A stretch of 64,000 bases of DNA from Streptomyces sp. MH60 (GTDB lineage: Bacteria; Actinomycetota; Actinomycetes; Streptomycetales; Streptomycetaceae), in contig NZ_MULI01000013.1 in the NCBI RefSeq assembly GCF_002939385.1, forward strand, positions 62,001-126,000, read 5' to 3'. Position numbers and translations under genes: made by a program. The stretch's first letter is position 1. The number at the start of each line of letters is the position of its first letter. The notes beneath the pieces were generated by a model. It was not told the origin of the DNA and ran no database searches. It saw only the letters and a list, made by a program, of their open reading frames with translations. Shown piece by piece: positions 56,068-64,000 of this stretch.

Positions 56068-56966
56068 GTCCACCCTTCCTGCTGCTGTTCCGTGTCCGGG
56101 CCGTCACCGACGCCCGGCATGTCCGCCGCCGCGGGTCCGACCGGGCCCGCCACCGCGGGGTCGACGGGGCCCACCGGTCCCACCACCGCGGGACCGGCCG
56201 CACCCGTCGCCGCGGGGCCGATGCGCGCGGCCGGATCGGTCAGCGCCTGGTACGGCCCCACCGCAGGGGTACCCAGTCGGCGCAGTGCCGCCCACATCGT
56301 CACTTGGTTGGCCGAGATCACCGGGATGCGCAGCTCGGCCTCCAGCTGCGGGATGACGTCGTAGGTGGGGAGGTTGGTGCAGGAGATGAACAGGGCGTCC
56401 GCCGCTCCCGGCGCGGGCACGGCCTGGCGCGCCATGTCGGCCACGTCGCGGTACGGGACCTTCCAGATGTGCCGGGTCAGTCCCATGAAGGCGCAGCCGG
56501 TGACGGCGACACCGGCCTCGGCGACGTACGCCTCCAGCGACCGGGTCACGGACACGGTGTACGGCGTCACCAGCGCGACCCGGCGTACGCCCAGCTCGGT
56601 CAGCGCGTCGAGCAGCGCGCCGGAGGTGGTGACGGAGGGGACCGCGCCCGCCCAGGTCATCGCCTCGCACATGGCGCGTTCCCCGGCGATGCCGCCGACG
56701 AAGCTGCCCGAGGTGCAGGCGTAGGCGACGACCTGGGGCGCGATGGCGTTGAGGGTGCGCACCGCCTCGCCGAGGGTCTCGTGCTCGCTGACCATCCGGG
56801 CGAGGTCCAGACTGACCTCGACGGGCACGAAGGGCGTCCGGGTCATGTGCAGTGACACGTCGTCGGGCACCCATCGCCACAGCTCGCGATCGAGTGCGAA
56901 GTCGAACGGGGCGACCACGCCGACCCCGCGTTGCGGAGCTGGTCCGCCGAGAAAGGAGATGTCCAT
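56064..56966 (-). CDS. Maleate isomerase/Asp-Glu racemase superfamily protein, two-cysteine type
   Basis: This 300-aa paralogue of the downstream gene has both cysteine regions: YACTSGSFVGG and FISCTNLPTYDVIPQLE. These are the pair needed for maleate isomerase or racemase chemistry. A C-terminal tail of about 50 residues consists of GPVGP-VDPAVAGPVGP-type repeats and is unusual for the family. MDISFLGG begins the conserved fold; the frame continues a few residues upstream. It starts the minus-strand operon, divergent from the dehydrogenase gene. Confidence 0.75.
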   Translation of the reverse strand: MDISFLGGPAPQRGVGVVAPFDFALDRELWRWVPDDVSLHMTRTPFVPVEVSLDLARMVSEHETLGEAVRTLNAIAPQVVAYACTSGSFVGGIAGERAMCEAMTWAGAVPSVTTSGALLDALTELGVRRVALVTPYTVSVTRSLEAYVAEAGVAVTGCAFMGLTRHIWKVPYRDVADMARQAVPAPGAADALFISCTNLPTYDVIPQLEAELRIPVISANQVTMWAALRRLGTPAVGPYQALTDPAARIGPAATGAAGPAVVGPVGPVDPAVAGPVGPAAADMPGVGDGPDTEQQQEGWT

Positions 56967-57023
56967 GGCACGCACCGGCCTCACACTGAGGAAGGGGAGG
57001 GCAACGCACCGTTACGCACGGCC

Positions 57024-57112
57024 GTGTTGACGAAGGTAGGTTCCGGTGCGAGCGTGGTCAATCCGCTCGCATCACTCCCAGGTCAACAGCCGGTTAACTT
57101 CCGCGTCAACAC
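57024..57112. promoter_or_regulatory. Divergent promoter region with repeated GTCAAC/GTTGAC elements
   Basis: The 188-bp gap between the isomerase pair and the dehydrogenase has GTGTTGACG (57024-57032) and its exact complement CGTCAACAC (57104-57112). GTCAAT (57056), GTCAAC (57082) and GTTAAC (57093-57098) lie between them. This clustering looks like several binding sites of one regulator, for example the IclR protein at the end of the window. Confidence 0.5.
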
Positions 57113-57154
57113 CCGAACCGCCCCCGCTTCCACCGACCGGAGACAGGCCCGCCG

Positions 57155-58126
57155 ATGACCACGTCCCCGCCCGCGCCCGCTCCCCTGCCGACCCTGCTCG
57201 TCCTGGACGCCGAGCCGCCGCCCCGGCTGGGCCGGCTGACCGGCCGGGCCCGGATCGAGCACGCCGACGCGGCGACGCTGGCCGAGCGGCTGCCGCACGC
57301 CGACGTCCTGCTGGTGTGGGACTTCACCTCGCACGCGGTGCGCGAGGCCTGGCCGGGCGGCGGTCCGCGCCCGCGCTGGGTGCACACGGCGAGCGCCGGC
57401 GTGGACCATCTGATGTGCCCGGAGCTGGCCGCGTCGGACACGGTGGTGACCAACGCGCGCGGTGTCTTCGACCGGCCGATCGCCGAGTACGTCGCCGCGC
57501 TCGTCCTGGCGATGGCCAAGGACCTGCCCACGACGCTGCGCCTCCAGGGCGAGCGGACCTGGCGGCACCGCGAGTCGACGCGGGTGGCCGGAACACGCGC
57601 CTGCGTGGTGGGCTCCGGCCCGATCGGCCGGGCGATCGCGAGCACGCTGGAGGCGCTCGGCATCACCACCGCGCTGGTCGGCCGCACCGCGCGCCCCGGT
57701 GTGCACGGCCCCCAGGAGCTGGACCGGCTGCTGGCCGGGGCCGACTGGGTGGTGGCGGCGGCACCGCTCACCGACGACACGCGCGGCATGTTCGACGCCC
57801 GGCGGTTCGGGCTGATGCGGCCCTCCGCCCGGTTCGTGAACGTGGGGCGGGGACAACTGGTCGTCGAGGAGGACCTGGTCGAGGCGCTGACCGCACGCCG
57901 GATCGCGGGCGCCGCCCTGGACGTGCTGAGCCACGAGCCGCTGGCACCGGACAGCGCCCTGTGGGAGGTGCCGGAGCTGATCGTCTCGCCGCACATGAGC
58001 GGGGACACGATCGGCTGGCGGGACGAACTGGGCGCGCAGTTCGTGGAGTTGTTCGAGAGCTGGGCGGCGGGCGGACCGCTGGCCAACGTGGTCGACAAGA
58101 AGCGTGGATACGTGCCCGGACACTGA
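57155..58126 (+). CDS. D-2-hydroxyacid dehydrogenase (NAD(P)-dependent)
   Basis: This 323-aa enzyme has the Rossmann motif VVGSGPIGRAIASTLEALG near 150 (ends TRACVVGSGPIG). The catalytic Arg lies in FVNVGRGQLVVEEDL, and the Glu/His pair in LSHEPLAPDSALWEVPELIVSPHMSGD. GGAGACAGG precedes the ATG. It converts a 2-oxoacid and a D-2-hydroxyacid; the precise substrate is unknown. It is followed 36 bp later by an amidase, in the same direction. Confidence 0.88.
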   Translation: MTTSPPAPAPLPTLLVLDAEPPPRLGRLTGRARIEHADAATLAERLPHADVLLVWDFTSHAVREAWPGGGPRPRWVHTASAGVDHLMCPELAASDTVVTNARGVFDRPIAEYVAALVLAMAKDLPTTLRLQGERTWRHRESTRVAGTRACVVGSGPIGRAIASTLEALGITTALVGRTARPGVHGPQELDRLLAGADWVVAAAPLTDDTRGMFDARRFGLMRPSARFVNVGRGQLVVEEDLVEALTARRIAGAALDVLSHEPLAPDSALWEVPELIVSPHMSGDTIGWRDELGAQFVELFESWAAGGPLANVVDKKRGYVPGH

Positions 58127-58162
58127 CGTCGCCGACGTCACCGACCCGCGGGAGGGTGCCGC

Positions 58163-59542
58163 ATGACCGACCTCACCGAGCTGACCGCCGTACAGCTCGT
58201 CGACGGCTTCCGCAAGGGCGCTTTCAGCCCCGTGGAGGCGACCCGGGCGGTCCTGGACCGGGCCGAGCGGATCCAGCCGGAGGTGAACGCCTTCGTCCGG
58301 CTGACCGGTGAGGAGGCGCTGGACCAGGCCCGGCGGGCCGAGGAGCGGTGGCGCCGCGGGGAGCCGTGCGGGCGTCTGGACGGGGTGCCGGTCACGGTGA
58401 AGGACATCCTGCTGACGCGTGGTCAGCCGACCCTGCGCGGCTCCCGGGCCGTCTCCCCGGACGGCCCCTGGGACGAGGACGCGCCGTCCGTGGCGCGGTT
58501 GCGCGAGCACGGCGCGGTGTTCGTCGGCAAGACCACGACGCCGGAGTACGGCTGGAAGGGCGTGACCGACTCGCCCCTGTCCGGCGTCACCCGCAACCCG
58601 CACGACCCGTCCCGTACCGCGGGCGGTTCCAGCGGGGGCGCGGCGGCGGCCGTGGCACTCGGGGCGGGGCCGCTGGCGCTGGGCACGGACGGCGGCGGCA
58701 GCGTGCGCATCCCGGCGTCCTTCTGCGGCATCTTCGGCCTGAAACCGACGTACGGCCGGGTTCCGCTGTACCCGGCGAGCGCGTTCGGCACGCTCGCGCA
58801 CGTCGGTCCGATGACCCGGGACGCGGCGGACGCGGCGCTGCTGCTGGACGTCATCGGCACCCCGGACGCCCGGGACTGGTCGGCGCTGGGCCCGGCCCCC
58901 GGGTCGTACACCGAGGCCCTGTCGGGCGGGGTGCGGGGGCTGCGGGTCGCGTACTCGCCCTCGCTCGGCGGGCAGGTGGCGGTGCGTCCGGCGGTGGCCG
59001 GGGCGGTCCGGCGGGCGGTGGAGCGGCTGGCGGGGCTCGGCGCGTACGTGACGGAGGCCGACCCGGACTTCACGGACCCGGTGGACGCCTTCCACACCCT
59101 GTGGTTCAGCGGGGCGGCGCGGGTGGTGCAGCACCTGAGGGCGGGGCAGCGGGAGCTGCTGGACCCGGGGCTGCGGGAGATCGTCGGGGCGGGGGCGCGG
59201 TACTCGGCGCTGGACTATCTGGCGGCGGTGGACGTCCGGATGGAGCTGGGGCGGCGGATGGGCGTCTTCCACCAGGCGTACGACCTGCTGGTGACGCCGA
59301 CGCTGCCGATCACGGCGTTCGAGGCGGGGGTGGAGGTGCCGAAGGGGTCGGGGCAGCGGCGGTGGACGGGGTGGACGCCGTTCACGTATCCGTTCAACCT
59401 GACGCAGCAGCCCGCGGCCACCGTGCCGGTGGGGAGCGACGGGGACGGGCTGCCTGTCGGCCTCCAGATCGTCGCGGCGCGGCACCGGGACGATCTGGTG
59501 CTGCGGGCGGCGCACGCGCTGTACGGGGCGGGACCCGCATAG
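58163..59542 (+). CDS. Amidase (amidase signature family)
   Basis: This 459-aa amidase contains the Ser-cisSer-Lys triad region: GVPVTVKDILLTRG holds the catalytic lysine, and AGGSSGGAAAAVALGAGPLALGTDGGGSVRIPASFCG holds both serines (quoted in segments). GLKPTYGRVPLYP follows. GGGAGGG precedes the ATG. In this cluster it could hydrolyse an amide or acyl-amine substrate imported by the neighbouring ABC transporter. Specificity cannot be read from the sequence. Confidence 0.9.
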   Translation: MTDLTELTAVQLVDGFRKGAFSPVEATRAVLDRAERIQPEVNAFVRLTGEEALDQARRAEERWRRGEPCGRLDGVPVTVKDILLTRGQPTLRGSRAVSPDGPWDEDAPSVARLREHGAVFVGKTTTPEYGWKGVTDSPLSGVTRNPHDPSRTAGGSSGGAAAAVALGAGPLALGTDGGGSVRIPASFCGIFGLKPTYGRVPLYPASAFGTLAHVGPMTRDAADAALLLDVIGTPDARDWSALGPAPGSYTEALSGGVRGLRVAYSPSLGGQVAVRPAVAGAVRRAVERLAGLGAYVTEADPDFTDPVDAFHTLWFSGAARVVQHLRAGQRELLDPGLREIVGAGARYSALDYLAAVDVRMELGRRMGVFHQAYDLLVTPTLPITAFEAGVEVPKGSGQRRWTGWTPFTYPFNLTQQPAATVPVGSDGDGLPVGLQIVAARHRDDLVLRAAHALYGAGPA

Positions 59543-59583
59543 CTGCGGGCAGTCGTGCCGCTGGGGCGGCACGGGTGGGCGCA
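59540..59583. repeat. Second copy of the 44-bp intergenic repeat
   Basis: This 44-bp block is identical to 37269-37312 and includes the CGTGCCGC-TGGG-GCGGCACG hairpin. It overlaps the last bases of the amidase (its first T-A-G is the stop). Similarity continues past the identical block in a degenerate form (GCCGGACCGCGTTCCCC against GCCGGGCCGCGTCCCC). Confidence 0.95.
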
Positions 59584-59643
59584 GGCGGCGCCCGGTAAGC
59601 GCCGGACCGCGTTCCCCATCCCGCTCCGTACCGCCACCGGAGG

Positions 59644-60138
59644 CTAAGCCCTCCGGAAGCTGAGCGTCTCCCCCGCCGCCCCCGTGCGCCACAGGTCGTT
59701 GCAGGCTTCCGCCATGGCTTCCAGGCCCTCGGTGATGCGGCCCCAGACGGTGCCGGGGACCCAGCCGACGTCGCCGTTGAGGAGGAGGTTGTTGCGCTCG
59801 TAGAAGAGGGCGAGGTCGACGAGGGTGGTGCCGGGGCGGACCTCGCGGTCGTAGCCGTACGCCTTCGTGCCCAACTCGGCACCCGCGAAGGCGAAATAGC
59901 ACAGGTCGCCCGGAATGGGCGTTACCGTCGGGTTCTCCAGCGGGGGTTCGGATGTCGCGAAGGGCGCGAAAAGGGCATAGATCTCGTTGCGGGCGTATTT
60001 GGCGTGGTACACGTCGCCGCCGAGGGGGAGCGCGTCCCAGACGGCCGCGCAGGTGATCGGGGCCCGGTCGTCGAGCAGTTGGGCCGTGCAGGTGATTCCG
60101 CGCTTGACCAGCGAGACTTCGATGAAGCGATCAGCCAT
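59644..60138 (-). CDS. DUF3830 family protein (cyclophilin-like fold)
   Basis: This 164-aa DUF3830 protein starts MADRFIEVSLVKRGITCTAQLLDDRAPITCAAVWDALPLGGDVYHAKYARNEIYALF and ends TEGLEAMAEACNDLWRTG. Family proteins are found near EutA-like isomerases and transporters in catabolic islands, as here; the biochemical role is unknown. ATG 60138 and ATG 60147 are both possible. It is convergent with the amidase, and the repeat unit lies between them. Confidence 0.8.
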   Translation of the reverse strand: MADRFIEVSLVKRGITCTAQLLDDRAPITCAAVWDALPLGGDVYHAKYARNEIYALFAPFATSEPPLENPTVTPIPGDLCYFAFAGAELGTKAYGYDREVRPGTTLVDLALFYERNNLLLNGDVGWVPGTVWGRITEGLEAMAEACNDLWRTGAAGETLSFRRA

Positions 60139-60245
60139 GCCCTCCATGGCAGTGCCCCGCGGCCCCGCGGTCAAGAGCGCCGGGCCGATGTATCGGACTG
60201 AAAAAGATCGGCATAACCTGCCCCCCTTCGGGTAGCTGCGCGCCC

Positions 60246-61175
60246 ATGGCTCCACCACACAGAACCCCACCAAGGGGCATATCCGACCTGAGGTCCAGGA
60301 CAGCCGGGCCCACTCGCCGGTCGCTGCTCGCGGGGGTCGCGGCGCTCGGCGCGCTGGGGGCGGCCGGCTGCTCGCGGGTGGCCACCGCGTCCGACGTCAA
60401 GGGGGGCGACCTGCTCGACCGGCTCCGGGCCCAGGGCGTCGCCCGGCTCGGCATCGCCGGCGAGATCCCCTTCGGGTACATAGACAAGAACGGCGAGCTG
60501 ACCGGCGAGGCGCCGGAGCTGGCGAAGGTCATCTTCAAGCGGCTCGGCGTGGACCGGGTGCAGCCCGTGCCGACCGAGTTCGGCTCCCTCATCCCGGGCC
60601 TGGCGTCCCAGCAGTTCGACGTCGTGGCGGCCGGGATGTACATCAACGCCGAACGCTGCCAGCAGGTCATCTTCTCCGACCCCGACTACCAGATGCTCGA
60701 CGCGTACATCGTGCGCAAGGGCAATCCGCTCGGGCTGCACAACTACCGGGACATCGTCAAGAAGAAGGCCAAGTTCGCGACCGGCACCGGCTACGCCGAG
60801 ATCGCCTACGCGGTGGAGCACGGGTACAAGGAGGACGACATCCTGATCGTCCCCGACCAGGTGGCCGGACTCAACGCCGTCGAGTCCGGGCGCGTGGACG
60901 TCTTCGCGGGGACCGCGCTGACCGTCCGTGACGTGGTGAAGAAGTCCAGCAAGGCCGAGGCGACGGAGGCCTTCGCACCGCTGGTCGGCGGCAAGCCCCA
61001 CGTCGACGGCGGCGGCTTCGCCTTCCGTCCGGACGAGACCAACCTGCGGGACGCCTTCAACGTCGAGCTGCAGAAGCTCAAGAAGAGCGGCGAACTGCTG
61101 CGCATCCTCAAGCCCTTCGGTTTCACCCAGAACGAGATGACCGATCTGACCGCGAAGGAGCTCTGCGGCGGATGA
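60246..61175 (+). CDS. ehuB: Ehu-type amino-acid/ectoine solute-binding lipoprotein
   Basis: This 309-aa family 3 SBP has a twin-arginine-like TRRSLLAGVAALGALGAAGC signal/lipobox, so it may be a Tat-exported lipoprotein. Mature motifs include LGIAGEIPFGYIDKNGELTGEAPELAKVIFKRLG and QFDVVAAGMYINAERCQQVIFSDPDYQ. The latter (AAGMYITPERC-type) is strongly reminiscent of EhuB, the ectoine/hydroxyectoine receptor. It starts the transporter operon and overlaps ehuC by four bases. Ligand identity is an inference. Confidence 0.85.
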   Translation: MAPPHRTPPRGISDLRSRTAGPTRRSLLAGVAALGALGAAGCSRVATASDVKGGDLLDRLRAQGVARLGIAGEIPFGYIDKNGELTGEAPELAKVIFKRLGVDRVQPVPTEFGSLIPGLASQQFDVVAAGMYINAERCQQVIFSDPDYQMLDAYIVRKGNPLGLHNYRDIVKKKAKFATGTGYAEIAYAVEHGYKEDDILIVPDQVAGLNAVESGRVDVFAGTALTVRDVVKKSSKAEATEAFAPLVGGKPHVDGGGFAFRPDETNLRDAFNVELQKLKKSGELLRILKPFGFTQNEMTDLTAKELCGG

Positions 61176-61873
61176 CCTCGGGACTGTGGGAACTCGTACT
61201 CCAGGGCGTCTGGGTCACCGTCCAGCTGCTCTTCTTCAGCTCGCTGCTGGCGACGGCCGTCTCCTTCGTGGCCGGCATCGCGCGCACCCACCGGCTGTGG
61301 ATCGTCCGCTTCCTCGCGGGCTTCTACACCGAGGTGTTCCGCGGGACCTCGGCGCTGGTGATGATCTTCTGGGTCTTCTTCGTGCTGCCCCCGGCCTTCG
61401 GCTGGCAGCTGGTGCCGATGTGGGCGGGCACGCTGGCGCTCGGCCTGACCTACGGGGCGTACGGCTCCGAGATCGTGCGCGGCGCGCTGGCCGCGGTCGA
61501 CCCGGCGCAGAAGGAGGGCGGCATCGCGCTCAGCTTCACGCCCTGGCAGCGGATGAAGCTGATCCTGCTGCCGCAGGCGGTGCCGGAGATGATCCCGCCC
61601 TTCTCCAACCTGCTGATCGAGCTGCTCAAGGGCACCGCCCTGGTCTCGATCATGGGCATGGGCGACCTGGCCTTCAGCGCCAACCTGGTACGCCTGGCGC
61701 TCCAGGAGAGCGCGGAGATCTACACATACGTGCTGCTGATCTACTTCGTGATCGCGTTCCTGCTCACGCGGGTGATGCGCGGCCTGGAGAAGAAGCTGAA
61801 GGCGGGCGTCGGGAAGGCGCCGCGGAAGAAGACGGCGGCCGTGCGCGTGCCTGAGGGAAGTGGTGTGTCGTGA
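61172..61873 (+). CDS. ehuC: Polar amino-acid/ectoine ABC permease
   Basis: This 233-aa HisMQ-type permease starts MTSGLWELVLQGVWVTVQLLFFSSLLATAVSF and contains three or more further membrane segments. It contains LPPAFGWQLVPMWAGTLALGLTYGAYGSEIVRGALAAVDPAQKEGGIALSF, which holds the EAA-like loop for ATPase contact. The ATG overlaps the ehuB stop, and its own stop overlaps the GTG of ehuD. Confidence 0.88.
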   Translation: MTSGLWELVLQGVWVTVQLLFFSSLLATAVSFVAGIARTHRLWIVRFLAGFYTEVFRGTSALVMIFWVFFVLPPAFGWQLVPMWAGTLALGLTYGAYGSEIVRGALAAVDPAQKEGGIALSFTPWQRMKLILLPQAVPEMIPPFSNLLIELLKGTALVSIMGMGDLAFSANLVRLALQESAEIYTYVLLIYFVIAFLLTRVMRGLEKKLKAGVGKAPRKKTAAVRVPEGSGVS

Positions 61874-62520
61874 AATGGGACTGGAGCGCGGTCTCCGACT
61901 TCATGCCGCACTTCTGGGACGGCCTGCTGGTCACCCTGCAGATCCTGGTGCTCGGCTCGCTGGTCTCGTTCGGCGTCGGCCTGGTGTGGGCGCTGCTGAT
62001 GCGGGTGCCGACCCGCTGGGTGACCTGGCCGGTCGGTGTGGTCACGGAGTTCATCCGGAACACCCCGCTGCTGGTGCAGCTGTTCTTCCTCTTCTACGTG
62101 CTGCCCGAGTGGAACATCACTTTCTCGGCGCTCACCACCGGTGTGGTCGCCATCGGGCTGCACTACTCGACGTACACGATGCAGGTCTACCGGGCCGGCA
62201 TCGAGGGGGTGCCGGTCGGTCAGTGGGAGGCCGCGACGGCGCTGAACCTGCCGCTGCGGCGGACCTGGACGGCGGTCATCCTGCCGCAGGCGATCCGCCG
62301 GGTGACCCCCGCCCTCGGCAACTACGTGATCTCCATGCTGAAGGACACGCCGCTGCTGATGGCGATCACGGTGCTGGAGATGCTCGGCGAGGCACGGCTG
62401 TTCTCGCAGCAGAACTTCCAGTTCACCGAGCCCCTGACGGTGATCGGCGTGGCCTTCATCGTCATCTCCTACCTGGCCTCCCTTGCCCTGCGAGCCCTGG
62501 AGCGACGCCTTGCCCACTGA
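61870..62520 (+). CDS. ehuD: Polar amino-acid/ectoine ABC permease
   Basis: This 216-aa HisMQ-type permease starts at GTG (VKWDWSAVSDFMPHFWDGLLVTLQILVLGSLVSF). It has EFIRNTPLLVQLFFLFYVLPEW and the loop GQWEAATALNLPLRRTWTAVILPQAIRRVTP. It overlaps ehuC by four bases and ehuA by eleven. It completes the two-permease channel with EhuC. Confidence 0.88.
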   Translation: MKWDWSAVSDFMPHFWDGLLVTLQILVLGSLVSFGVGLVWALLMRVPTRWVTWPVGVVTEFIRNTPLLVQLFFLFYVLPEWNITFSALTTGVVAIGLHYSTYTMQVYRAGIEGVPVGQWEAATALNLPLRRTWTAVILPQAIRRVTPALGNYVISMLKDTPLLMAITVLEMLGEARLFSQQNFQFTEPLTVIGVAFIVISYLASLALRALERRLAH

Positions 62521-63295
62521 CACTCTCCCCAACCCCGAGAAGAGCCCCGAGCGCAGCTCCGGCGAGCTGATCCGCCTGGAGCAGGTCACCAAGCGGTTCG
62601 GGGACAACACCGTCCTGGACCACCTGGACTTCTCCGTCGACGCCGGCAAGCACGTCACCCTGATCGGCCCGTCCGGTTCGGGCAAGACGACGATCCTGCG
62701 GCTGCTGATGACGCTCCTCAAGCCCGACGAGGGCACGATCACCGTGGACGGGCAGAAGCTCTTCCCGGCGACCGAGAAGGAGCGGCGCGAGGTCCGCAAG
62801 CAGATCGGGATGGTGTTCCAGCAGTTCAACCTGTTCCCGAACATGAGCGTCCTGCGCAACATCACCGAGGCGCCGGTCACGGTGCTCGGGATGTCCAAGG
62901 ACGAGGCGGTGGAGCGGGCCAAGGGCCTGCTCGACATGGTGGGTCTGGCCGACAAGAGCGACGCCCGGCCGGCCCAGCTCTCCGGCGGCCAGCAGCAGCG
63001 GGTGGCGATCGCCCGGGCGCTGGCGATGCGCCCGAAGGTGCTGCTGCTCGACGAGGTGACCTCGGCGCTCGACCCGGAGCTGGTCGCGGGCGTGCTCGAC
63101 CTGCTGCGGGACATCGCCCGCAGCACGGACATCACCATGCTGTGCGTGACCCACGAGATGAACTTCGCCCGGGACATATCGGACCAGGTCCTGATGTTCG
63201 ACTCGGGCCGGGTCATCGAGGCCGGAGCGCCGGAGAAGATCTTCAGCGAGCCGGAGCACGACCGGACGCGGGAGTTTCTCAGCGCGGTCCTGTAA
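62510..63295 (+). CDS. ehuA: Polar amino-acid/ectoine ABC ATPase
   Basis: This 261-aa ABC ATPase has Walker A GPSGSGKTT, Q-loop VFQQFNLFPNM, signature LSGGQQQRVAIARAL, Walker B VLLLDEVTSALDPE and the H-loop VTHEMNFARDISDQV. I chose the TTG at 62510, which lies inside ehuD and has GGAGCG upstream. An alternative earlier start would lie in ehuD coding sequence with no better site. Its frame remains open further 5'. It ends the transporter operon, followed by a hairpin. Confidence 0.88.
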   Translation: MPTDTLPNPEKSPERSSGELIRLEQVTKRFGDNTVLDHLDFSVDAGKHVTLIGPSGSGKTTILRLLMTLLKPDEGTITVDGQKLFPATEKERREVRKQIGMVFQQFNLFPNMSVLRNITEAPVTVLGMSKDEAVERAKGLLDMVGLADKSDARPAQLSGGQQQRVAIARALAMRPKVLLLDEVTSALDPELVAGVLDLLRDIARSTDITMLCVTHEMNFARDISDQVLMFDSGRVIEAGAPEKIFSEPEHDRTREFLSAVL

Positions 63296-63305
63296 TTGCG
63301 CGGCG

Positions 63306-63346
63306 GGCCTGCCCCAACGACCGAGGTCGCGACGCTGGGGCAGGCC
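63306..63346 (+). terminator. Hairpin terminator after the ehu operon
   Basis: An 11-bp stem, GGCCTGCCCCA (63306-63316) with TGGGGCAGGCC (63336-63346), begins ten bases after the ehuA stop. The inner part can form a further CGACC/GGTCG stem. Confidence 0.75.
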
Positions 63347-63476
63347 ATCGGCATATGCCTGTGGGCCTGCGTCGCAGATGAGGGCCCCGGAATCCGGTCA
63401 ACACCCCCTCACGAGGCGCCTCTTGGCGGCTATCGTGAACGCAGGGATGCACCAGCGAGCGCAGGGGGAGACCACC

Positions 63477-64000
63477 GTGGCGCTGCAGCACCAGCCGACC
63501 GCGCCGCACCACTCGGCCCAGGACGCCCTGCGCGTCCTGGAGACGGTGGCGCGGCACACCTCCGGTGTCACCGACACCGAGATCGGCCGCGGGAGCGGCC
63601 TCGACCGGGAGCGGCTGACCACGCTCCTGCGCATGCTGCGCCGCGAGGGCTACGTCGAGCAGACCGCCGACGGCGTGTACGTCACCGGGGAGGCACTGGC
63701 CCGCCTCGGCTCGGCGCACGGCCGCGAGGAGGCCCTGCGCGCGAAGCTCCAGCGCACCCTGGACCGGCTGCGCGACTCGGTGGGCGCCGCCGTCTACATC
63801 AGCCGGTACGTCGACGGAGAGGTCAGCGTCACCCAGTACGCCGACAGCCCGGCCACGCCCAGGGTGAACGAGTGGGTGGACTTCCGCGTCTCGGCGCACG
63901 CCACCGCGGTGGGCAAGTCCCTGCTGACCCAGCTGGACCACGCCGGCCGCCTCGACCACCTGTCCCGGCACCGGATGGCCCGCCTGACCTCGCGCACCAT
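63477..64000 (+). CDS. IclR-family transcriptional regulator, cut by window end
   Basis: The first 174 codons are visible from GTG 63477 (GGGGGAG seven bases upstream). The N-terminal HTH reads AQDALRVLETVARHTSGVTDTEIGRGSGLDRERLTTLLRMLRREGYVEQTADGVYVTG, the IclR winged-helix pattern. The effector domain has begun (SVGAAVYISRYVDGEVSVTQY; SAHATAVGKSLLTQL). It is downstream of ehuBCDA and may regulate the catabolic island. An ATG at 63447 is an in-frame alternative without a proper site. Confidence 0.88.
   Translation, partial: MALQHQPTAPHHSAQDALRVLETVARHTSGVTDTEIGRGSGLDRERLTTLLRMLRREGYVEQTADGVYVTGEALARLGSAHGREEALRAKLQRTLDRLRDSVGAAVYISRYVDGEVSVTQYADSPATPRVNEWVDFRVSAHATAVGKSLLTQLDHAGRLDHLSRHRMARLTSRT

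Overview
The window is a high-GC actinobacterial chromosome segment, almost certainly Streptomyces. The main evidence is the content and order of genes: desferrioxamine desEF/desABCD, glmS, a bldH/adpA-type regulator with a TTA codon, orn, cebR-cebEFG-bglC, and cdgA. From memory this matches the core-chromosome block around SCO2774-SCO2832 of S. coelicolor. I see no prophage, integrase, transposase or CRISPR array.

Layout. 1-7.4 kb: leucine/branched acyl-CoA catabolism (acyl-CoA dehydrogenases, acyl-CoA carboxylase alpha and beta, HMG-CoA lyase) with a divergent TetR repressor and a matched pair of operators. 7.5-14.7 kb: iron-regulated desferrioxamine uptake and biosynthesis with two iron boxes. 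14.7-20.7 kb: amino-sugar genes (GH20 hexosaminidase, glmS) and small conserved proteins. 20.7-23.3 kb: adpA, oligoribonuclease and tRNA-His. 23.4-29.7 kb: the cellobiose/cellotriose regulon cebR-cebEFG-bglC with two CebR boxes. 29.7-35.7 kb: a frameshifted GH18 chitinase, a two-component system, a secreted protein, a spermidine-synthase-like protein and a small conserved protein.

35.8-43.3 kb: an NsdA-like regulator, intergenic repeats, a histidine phosphatase, a PAP2-type membrane protein, and a tightly coupled trio made of a Cas4/RecB-like Fe-S nuclease, an unrecognised 544-aa protein and an SF1 helicase. 43.6-47.6 kb: a DHFR-like reductase, a WhiJ-like trio (HATPase, XRE, DUF397), a PPOX-fold protein and a flavin monooxygenase. 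47.6-54.5 kb: the c-di-GMP protein CdgA, an M6 protease, tRNA-Lys, small proteins and a secreted pectate lyase. 54.5-55.3 kb: a candidate structured RNA and a secreted peptidoglycan-binding protein. 55.3-64 kb: a catabolic island with two maleate-isomerase/Asp-racemase-like enzymes, a D-2-hydroxyacid dehydrogenase, an amidase, a DUF3830 protein, an Ehu-type amino-acid/ectoine ABC transporter and an IclR regulator cut by the window end.

The theme is nutrient acquisition (iron siderophore, cello-oligosaccharides, chitin, pectin, amino-acid-like compounds) interleaved with developmental regulators (AdpA, CdgA, WhiJ-like and NsdA-like proteins). The most promising poorly described items are the nuclease/unknown/helicase trio, the candidate RNA near 54.6 kb, the Ehu-linked catabolic island without ectoine hydrolases, and the frameshift in the GH18 gene. 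Identifications are from reading sequence and recalled family features; no searches were run.
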